Shown here: positions 59,097-64,000 of the stretch, in pieces
Layout of the letters: each line of letters begins with the position of its first letter
Numbering within the stretch: position 1 is the stretch's first letter
Assembly (NCBI GenBank): GCA_963799425.1
Contig: CAWCXA010000016.1
Span: 372,001 to 436,000 of the forward strand
Source of the DNA: CAVWSM01 sp963799425
GTDB taxonomy: Bacteria; Actinomycetota; Actinomycetes; Jiangellales; Jiangellaceae
Direction of reading: 5' to 3'
Length of the DNA stretch: 64,000 bases
Notes under the pieces: model-generated
The model's input: only the letters and a program-made list of their open reading frames with translations
Told to the model about the DNA's origin: nothing
Database searches by the model: none
Translations under genes and position numbers: made by a program

Positions 59097-59765
59097 ATGG
59101 GCGAGGTGGTCGGAGACCTGCTCCCACTTGCGGTCGGTGTGGCGATCAGCCCGATCCCCATCATCGCCGTGATCCTGATGCTGCTCTCGCCCCGCGCGGG
59201 GAGCACAAGCGTCGGGTTTCTCGTCGGGTGGATCGTCGGCATCATCCTGACCACGACAATCGTGTTGTTGCTGTCCGACTCGGTGCACGAAGGCGGCGAG
59301 CCGCCGGCATGGGCGTCGTGGCTCAAGATCCTGCTCGGCGCGCTTTGCCTACTGCTTGCCCTGGGTCAGTGGCGCAAGCGACCCAGAGCCGGCACCGAGC
59401 CAGTCCTGCCGAAGTGGATGTCGGCCATCGACACGTTCACCTTCGGCAAGGCTGCCGGCCTTGGATTCCTGCTGTCGGCGGTCAACCCCAAGAACCTCAT
59501 CATGTGCCTCGGCGCCGGCATCACGATCGGGGCCGCCAGCCTTTCGGCTGGTGGCGACGTGACAAGTGTCGCGATCTTCACCGTCATCGCTGCGTCCACT
59601 GTCGCCATCCCAGTGATCGTTTACCTGGCCGCCAAGGAACGCATGGCCAAGCCACTTGGTGAGCTCCGCGAGATCCTGGTCCGGGACAACGCGGTCATCA
59701 TGGCTGTCCTGCTCGGCGTCATCGGGGCCAACCTCATCGGCAAGGGCATCGGCGGCCTCGCGTGA
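59097..59765 (+). CDS. GAP-family membrane protein (Sap/lipid-export helper-like)
   Basis: 222 residues from ATG 59097, which has GGGAGGT. Six membrane segments: LLPLAVGVAISPIPIIAVIL, VGFLVGWIVGIILTTTIVLL, LKILLGALCLLLALGQW, AGLGFLLSAVNPKNLIMCLG (the conserved NPKN), VAIFTVIAASTVAIPVIVYL and AVIMAVLLGVIGANLIGKGI. This is the GAP/Sap family of mycobacterial glycolipid-transport helpers and LysE-like proteins. The cargo is unknown. Confidence 0.87.
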   Translation: MGEVVGDLLPLAVGVAISPIPIIAVILMLLSPRAGSTSVGFLVGWIVGIILTTTIVLLLSDSVHEGGEPPAWASWLKILLGALCLLLALGQWRKRPRAGTEPVLPKWMSAIDTFTFGKAAGLGFLLSAVNPKNLIMCLGAGITIGAASLSAGGDVTSVAIFTVIAASTVAIPVIVYLAAKERMAKPLGELREILVRDNAVIMAVLLGVIGANLIGKGIGGLA

Positions 59766-59837
59766 TGATCGTTCCAGTGGCGGATTCTGGTCGGTAACGG
59801 GACACTCCCCTCAGACAACGCGGAGAGGGGAATCACA

Positions 59838-60254
59838 GTGACAGACACCACGCGCCAGACGGGTAGAGGCGGCAGCCCTTGGGCGGCCGGAGCGGCCGTG
59901 TTCGCCGGCTCGCTGATGCTGATGGTCGGGATCCTCCAGTTCTTCCAGGGACTCGTCGCTCTCATCGACGACGAGTTCTTCGTGCGAGTGCGCGGCTACA
60001 CGTTCGAATTCGACACCACTACGTGGGGCTGGATTCACCTCATCCTCGGCCTGCTCGTCGCGGCGGCTGGGTTGTTCATCTTCACCGGTAACCCCGTAGC
60101 CCGGTTCGTCGGCATCTTTCTCGCGATCCTTTCCGCGATCGCCAACTTCCTCTGGCTGCCCTACTACCCGATCTGGTCCGTCATCGTCATCGCCATCAAC
60201 GTGTTCATCATCTGGGGACTCGCGACCTACCGGGGTGCAGACGAGGCCTACTGA
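59838..60254 (+). CDS. DUF7144-type four-helix membrane protein
   Basis: 138 residues from GTG 59838 with GAGAGGGGAA in front. Four membrane segments: AAVFAGSLMLMVGILQFFQG, WGWIHLILGLLVAAAGLFIF, FVGIFLAILSAIANFLWLPY and PIWSVIVIAINVFIIWGLAT. The FFQGLVALIDDEFFVRVRGY motif matches the DUF7144 group, common in actinobacteria, function unknown. Confidence 0.85.
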   Translation: MTDTTRQTGRGGSPWAAGAAVFAGSLMLMVGILQFFQGLVALIDDEFFVRVRGYTFEFDTTTWGWIHLILGLLVAAAGLFIFTGNPVARFVGIFLAILSAIANFLWLPYYPIWSVIVIAINVFIIWGLATYRGADEAY

Positions 60255-60267
60255 GCACGCAACTAGC

Positions 60268-61005
60268 TCAAGACACCCGACGGGCGGTCCAGGTCGCTCG
60301 GAGGCTCGACCCGGCGACGGGCTCGTGGCTGTACTCGTCAGTGACGGCGATTTCTCCAAGACCTGCGTCGACCAGCGCGCCGCGGACCTGCCCGTCGGTG
60401 AAGAAGTACTGGTGATGCTGCTCGCTGAACGCGTCACCGTCGCTGGTCCGGGTGACGTCGATCCTTGTGTGGCAGGTTCGTGCGGAGACGTCCACGGAGT
60501 TGACGATGGTGAAGTGGTGACCGTCCGCGTCGCCTGTAACGACAGGGTGGGACTCGGCGAAGCCCATCATCGTGTCGGTGTGCAAATCGAAGACGAGCCA
60601 GCCGCCGACACGGAGTCGGCGGGCTATGGCGACGATGGCCGCGCGCAGCTCGTCTGGTGTGAGGTAGTTCAGCGCATCGAACGTGGAAATCGCCGCGTCG
60701 AAGACGCCACCCACCGTCAGGTCCGGAAGCGTCCTTTGCAGCAGGACCACCTTCGGGCCAAGGAGGAGGCGGGCCCGGGCAAGCATCGCGGCCGAGCCGT
60801 CCACCCCGACGACGCGATACCCGAGGGCGACCAGCTCGCGAGCCATCAGGCCGGTGCCGCAGCAGACGTCCAGTACGGCGCGAACACCGGCCTCGTCCGT
60901 GTCCCAGAGCTCGTGGAGGTACGTGGCCCAGCGGTCATAGCAGGGATCCACGACGATCTCGTCGTAGATCCCAGCCAGCCGTGAATACGCCTCAGCTTCA
61001 GTCAC
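60268..61005 (-). CDS. Class I SAM-dependent methyltransferase
   Basis: 245 residues. SAM site motif I VRAVLDVCCGTGLMARELVA, motif II acidic VGVDGSAAMLARARLLLG, and FDAAISTFDALNYLTPDELR (motif IV/V). RLRVGGWLVFDLHTDTMMG closes the core. The acceptor is unknown. It converges with the DUF7144 gene and lies 21 bases downstream of the SHOCT gene on the same strand. Confidence 0.93.
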   Translation of the reverse strand: MTEAEAYSRLAGIYDEIVVDPCYDRWATYLHELWDTDEAGVRAVLDVCCGTGLMARELVALGYRVVGVDGSAAMLARARLLLGPKVVLLQRTLPDLTVGGVFDAAISTFDALNYLTPDELRAAIVAIARRLRVGGWLVFDLHTDTMMGFAESHPVVTGDADGHHFTIVNSVDVSARTCHTRIDVTRTSDGDAFSEQHHQYFFTDGQVRGALVDAGLGEIAVTDEYSHEPVAGSSLRATWTARRVS

Positions 61006-61026
61006 TCGAACCGCCTCGACGGCCCG

Positions 61027-61299
61027 TCAGATCCCGAGGATCTTGGCCTTTGCTGCCGCGAACTCGTCGTCGGAGAGCACCCCCTGGCTGTGCAGCTGCG
61101 CGAGCTGCTGCAGCTGGGCCATCGACTCGTCCTGCTGTGAGACGGGCGCCGGCGGAGGTGGGGGCGGAGGGGGCGGCGCTTGCTGCGGTGCGGCTTGTTG
61201 GTCGTACCTGGATGCCTGACGACGTGCGACTCGGCCCGACACCGCGGTGGCCGTCCCGGCGACAACGGCCGTCCGGGTTGCCATGCGTAGGAGTCCCAT
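61027..61299 (-). CDS. SHOCT-domain protein
   Basis: 90 residues. N-terminal basic amphipathic part (MGLLRMATRTAVVAGTATAV). A proline run of nine follows. The C-terminal SHOCT domain (MAQLQQLAQLHSQGVLSDDE, then FAAAKAKILGI) forms the short helical hairpin typical of oligomerisation tags. Commonly paired with DUF6325 genes, as here. Confidence 0.9.
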   Translation of the reverse strand: MGLLRMATRTAVVAGTATAVSGRVARRQASRYDQQAAPQQAPPPPPPPPPAPVSQQDESMAQLQQLAQLHSQGVLSDDEFAAAKAKILGI

Positions 61300-61332
61300 G
61301 TGGATGCCTCTCCGTTCGTGGATTGGTCGTGT

Positions 61333-61749
61333 CTAACGTGCGGCGACGACGGCCTCGACGACGTCAGCCGGGATGCGGATCTGGTCGATCACGACGGCGT
61401 CGGCCGCCCGGCAGGCATCGACAAACTTGGCCGCCCAGACGTTCTCGAACGCAACAAGCAGCGCTGAGCTGTTGGGCGCGAGGTCGTCGCTGACCTCCTC
61501 CGCGTCTTCTGTGCCGAGCGCTCCTGGTTGGGCGACATCGATGGCGAGGAAACCCGGAGCCGTACCTGACTCCAGGTCTGACGCCTCGATCGTGGTGACG
61601 ACGCCGTCCGCGTTCTTCATGACGAAGAGCAGGTCGACGACGCGGATGGTGCCAGTGTCCACGAGCTCCATCAGGGCTGGGGCTATCTGACCCGAGAACT
61701 TGTTGCCCGGGAACCCGATGATGACCACGTCGACGGGGCCGACTCCCAT
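61333..61749 (-). CDS. DUF6325-family protein
   Basis: 138 residues from ATG 61749 with GGAGG in front; the longer ORF is not conserved. MGVGPVDVVIIGFPGNKFSG, ALMELVDTGTIRVVDLLFVM and ELTD-like acidic centre GALGTEDAEEVSDDLAPNSS, then LLVAFENVWAAKFVDACRAA. This is the DUF6325 (DUF1269-like) fold. Function unknown. It probably forms an operon with the SHOCT gene 33 bases downstream. Confidence 0.9.
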   Translation of the reverse strand: MGVGPVDVVIIGFPGNKFSGQIAPALMELVDTGTIRVVDLLFVMKNADGVVTTIEASDLESGTAPGFLAIDVAQPGALGTEDAEEVSDDLAPNSSALLVAFENVWAAKFVDACRAADAVVIDQIRIPADVVEAVVAAR

Positions 61750-61899
61750 GCTGCCTCCTTGTTGTGACACTTCCTCGGCCAGGCGGGCCGCCGGGCCGCG
61801 TAAACCGTGCTCAGGCCATATGGTCCGAGGGGTGGCACTGCATACTCTGCCACCGGAGGGCAAATGGCGCGTCGAAGTCGAGCACGAACGCTCTCTGCG

Positions 61900-62841
61900 C
61901 TATCGACGAACGAGCCGGAAGCCGATGTGACTCGTCGCCGTGTCCACCGCTTGCGGAGACCGCGCGGCGGGTCGGTAGCGCAGGCAGTACTCGGGTGCGC
62001 ACAGATGTGACCCGCCCTTGAGCACCCGACGCGGAATGTTCGACCCCGGCTCGGCACTGCCGGTCGCGTCGATGCGATGCGGGTTGTGGACAGCTCGGCT
62101 CGGCCCGCAGCAAGGAGTCGCCGGGGCCTCGTGGGTCGGCAGATAGAAGTCGGTCGTCCATTCCCAGACGTTGCCGGCCATGTCATAGAGGCCATATCCG
62201 TTGGGCGGAAAGGATCCGACTGGCGACGTGCCGATCCAGCCGCCGGCCCCCTCGTTGTCGTACGGGAAGCGTCCCTGCCAGGAGTTGGCCATCAGCTCCC
62301 CGCCCGGACGCGGGTCATTGCCCCAGGTGTAGATCGCGCCCTCGATGCCGCCGCGCGCCGCGTACTCCCACTGTGCCTCGGTCGGCAGGTCGGCGCCGGC
62401 CCACTCCGCGTACGCCGCGGCGTCGTGGAAGCTCACTTGAACCACAGGGTGGCTTTCCTTGCCGGCCAGGTCCGACCCAGGTCCTCGGGGCTGACGCCAG
62501 GAGGCGCCGGGCACCCATATCCACCACTGCCGCCAGTCGCGCAGGTCGACTGGGCCGGGGGTACCCCTGAACACGAGGCCGCCGGGCACGAGGTCGCTCG
62601 GCGCGACCCCTGGGTAGTCCACCGGGTCGAGCGGGCGCTCGGCCAGCGTGAGATATCCGGTCTCCTCGACGAACTCACGAAACAGGGCATTGGTCACCGG
62701 ATGCACATCGATGCCGAAGCCGTCGACGCTCACCGGGTGCACCGGCCCCTCGTCGGGGTAGAAGTCGACTGACCCCATCGCGAACTCGCCACCCGAGAGC
62801 GCGACGCGTCCGTCGGTGGTCCCGCTGGCAGTCCGCTGCAT
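61900..62841 (-). CDS. Formylglycine-generating enzyme (FGE), SUMF1 family
   Basis: 313 residues from ATG 62841 (MQRTASGTTDGRVALSGGEF). Family core: GGEFAMGSVDFYPDEGPVHP, VHPVTNALFREFVEETGYLT, HPVVQVSFHDAAAYAEWAGA, DLPTEAQWEYAARGGIEGAI and GLYDMAGNVWEWTTDFY. The copper-binding active-site cysteines are Cys281 and Cys286, in KGGSHLCAPEYCLRYRPAAR. This marks a true FGE, not a cysteine-less FGE-sulfatase homologue. It oxidises the CxPxR cysteine of sulfatases to formylglycine. The sulfatase partner is not in the window; a SulP gene lies 37 bases upstream. Confidence 0.93.
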   Translation of the reverse strand: MQRTASGTTDGRVALSGGEFAMGSVDFYPDEGPVHPVSVDGFGIDVHPVTNALFREFVEETGYLTLAERPLDPVDYPGVAPSDLVPGGLVFRGTPGPVDLRDWRQWWIWVPGASWRQPRGPGSDLAGKESHPVVQVSFHDAAAYAEWAGADLPTEAQWEYAARGGIEGAIYTWGNDPRPGGELMANSWQGRFPYDNEGAGGWIGTSPVGSFPPNGYGLYDMAGNVWEWTTDFYLPTHEAPATPCCGPSRAVHNPHRIDATGSAEPGSNIPRRVLKGGSHLCAPEYCLRYRPAARSPQAVDTATSHIGFRLVRR

Positions 62842-62878
62842 CCAACCTCGCCTCCTCCGAGCTGGTCGTCCCTCGACG

Positions 62879-64000
62879 CTACCGCCGCTCGAACGCGGAC
62901 ACAGCGTCGGCGACCGACGGATAGACCCGGCCGCTGCCGACCCAAGCATCCCAGGCACGAGTGCGCCGCACCTTCTCGAGCGCGCGGACCGGTATGGCCG
63001 CCACCCACAGCGTTCGACCCTGCCGGGCAAGCTGCTGTTCGGTCTCGAAGAAGATGTCCATCACCGTGACCGACGTGTCAGCCGTGCCACCGACGTCGAG
63101 GAGGACGGTGTCCGGCTTAGGGTCGGCCGCTCTGACGCGGGACAGGATCTCCGTCTGCACGCCACGGACGTTCATCGTGTAGAGACCGCCCTCGATCCGC
63201 AGCACGAGCAGTCCCGGCACCGGCTGGTCACCCGGACGGGCCGGCTCGAGGTCGGCTTCACAGGGTGGGCGTTGGAGTTCGACGACGATGGGATGGTTCA
63301 GGGCGCGCAGCAGAATGTAAAACGTGAGGAGTACGCCGACCAGCACGCCGACGAGCAGGTTGGTCGCAAGTGCAAACACCCCAGTCACCACAGCTACGAC
63401 AAGCTCGATGGGGTTGATGCGCCCAAGCCGGGCCAAGCCCTCGACATCGAGCAGTCCGAGCACCGCCACGACAACAACAGCGCCGAGCGTCGCCTCGGGC
63501 AGATCACCAAGCAGCGGCGCGAGGAGGAGCGCAACCGCCCACGCCACGGTCACGAGCTCGCTCAGCTGTGTCTGCGCCCCAGCCGATGTATTGACCTGCG
63601 TCTGCGAGAACCCGCCGGCAGGGGGCACCGTCTGGAAGAAGGCGCCGGCGAGCGTGGCGGCGCCGACGGCAACGTACTCCTGGTCATTGTCGAGCGCTGG
63701 GTCGTCGGGTTGCCGGGCGATGCGTGCGGCGGTGACGCTCTCGAAGTAGGACATGAGCGCGATGGCGAGTGCGTACGGAAGAAGCAGGTCGACCTGCTCG
63801 AGCGGCGGCACCGATGGCAGTGGCAGCCCAGTGGGGACCTCCGGGATCAGGGCTACGCCGTGGTCGTCGAGACCGAACCACGCCACGAGGATGATTGCTA
63901 CGCCGAGGGCCACGAGCGGACCGGGGACGCGCGGCGCCACTCGCTTGAGCACCAGCAGCCCGGCAATCGTCCCGAACGCGAGAGCCGCGGTCACGACGCT
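62879..64000 (-). CDS. SulP-family transporter (partial, N-terminus outside window)
   Basis: About 373 residues visible; the frame is open through base 64000. Membrane core: FESVTAARIARQPDDPALDN, DQEYVAVGAATLAGAFFQTV and PPAGGFSQTQVNTSAGAQTQ. C-terminal STAS domain: LLVLRIEGGLYTMNVRGVQT and DTVLLDVGGTADTSVTVMDI. It ends 37 bases before the FGE gene on the same strand, hinting at an operon for sulfate handling. It is distinct from the SulP at 56335 (different gate sequence). Confidence 0.88.
   Translation of the reverse strand, partial: SVVTAALAFGTIAGLLVLKRVAPRVPGPLVALGVAIILVAWFGLDDHGVALIPEVPTGLPLPSVPPLEQVDLLLPYALAIALMSYFESVTAARIARQPDDPALDNDQEYVAVGAATLAGAFFQTVPPAGGFSQTQVNTSAGAQTQLSELVTVAWAVALLLAPLLGDLPEATLGAVVVVAVLGLLDVEGLARLGRINPIELVVAVVTGVFALATNLLVGVLVGVLLTFYILLRALNHPIVVELQRPPCEADLEPARPGDQPVPGLLVLRIEGGLYTMNVRGVQTEILSRVRAADPKPDTVLLDVGGTADTSVTVMDIFFETEQQLARQGRTLWVAAIPVRALEKVRRTRAWDAWVGSGRVYPSVADAVSAFERR

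Noticed and set aside
59766..59837. Stress sigma-factor promoter GTTCC...GGTAAC before the DUF7144 gene
   Set aside because: The hexamers are weak and spacing is arbitrary; not distinguishable from chance.

Overview
This window is chromosomal DNA from a high-GC actinomycete. GC is roughly 70 percent by eye, and GTG starts and GTGA start/stop overlaps are common. Markers that point this way are a solo GroEL2-type chaperonin under tandem CIRCE elements, a mycothiol-dependent maleylpyruvate-isomerase-fold protein, coenzyme F420 genes (a CofC/FbiD-type guanylyltransferase beside an F420-dependent LLM oxidoreductase), bacterial XPB with its actinobacterial partner protein, DUF3263, DivIVA-domain and LytR_C proteins, GpgS, and OtsA/OtsB. 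A 63-bp palindromic repeat at 41241-41303 resembles repeats I associate with Propionibacteriales, but the family assignment is only a guess. No tRNA, rRNA, CRISPR array, phage or intact insertion sequence was seen.

Layout. 1-12.2 kb: a cold-shock gene cut by the window edge, a HAD phosphatase, a luciferase-like monooxygenase, an ABM-like protein, a winged-helix protein, a PLP decarboxylase, and then the DNA-repair/helicase neighbourhood (WYL/helicase-associated protein, double GNAT, CGNR zinc finger, XPB). 12.2-16.1 kb: a looser region with two gene-poor stretches carrying three copies of a 16-bp palindrome, a mycothiol-dependent enzyme, a frameshifted pentapeptide-repeat gene and a four-motif DivIVA protein. 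16.1-24.4 kb: a stress/redox block. It holds a HelD/HelR RNA-polymerase-recycling ATPase behind what looks like a rifamycin-associated element (RAE), an FAD monooxygenase, a large LuxR-type regulator, a soluble cNMP-domain histidine kinase, and a receiver domain fused to a thioredoxin-reductase-like flavoprotein. 24.5-34 kb: HD hydrolase, DUF4031, CutC, a spermidine-synthase-like protein, an unlisted 46-aa gene, groEL, a GlsB-type membrane protein, cspA, a MoaD-like sulfur carrier, a threonine-synthase-family enzyme under a SAM-I riboswitch, gpgS and a small HExxH membrane protein. 34-45.8 kb: a divergent pair of citrate synthases (one with an HTH domain), xylulokinase, trehalose genes, a ThrE exporter, F420 genes, and a CytX-type permease under a TPP riboswitch. 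45.9-64 kb: membrane transport and stress functions: AI-2E family, DUF445, TetR plus MMPL pump, aldo-keto reductase, a CopB-type ATPase with an apparently leaderless promoter, RNase HI, two SulP transporters, YihY, GAP, DUF7144, SHOCT and DUF6325 proteins, and a formylglycine-generating enzyme with both catalytic cysteines.

Two results stand out. First, a SAM-I riboswitch heads the operon of a threonine-synthase-like enzyme and a GG-tailed sulfur carrier. This suggests the pair makes homocysteine from O-phosphohomoserine rather than threonine. Second, the RAE-HelR pair predicts a rifamycin-inducible RNA-polymerase protection gene, next to an FAD monooxygenase and an unusual redox two-component module.
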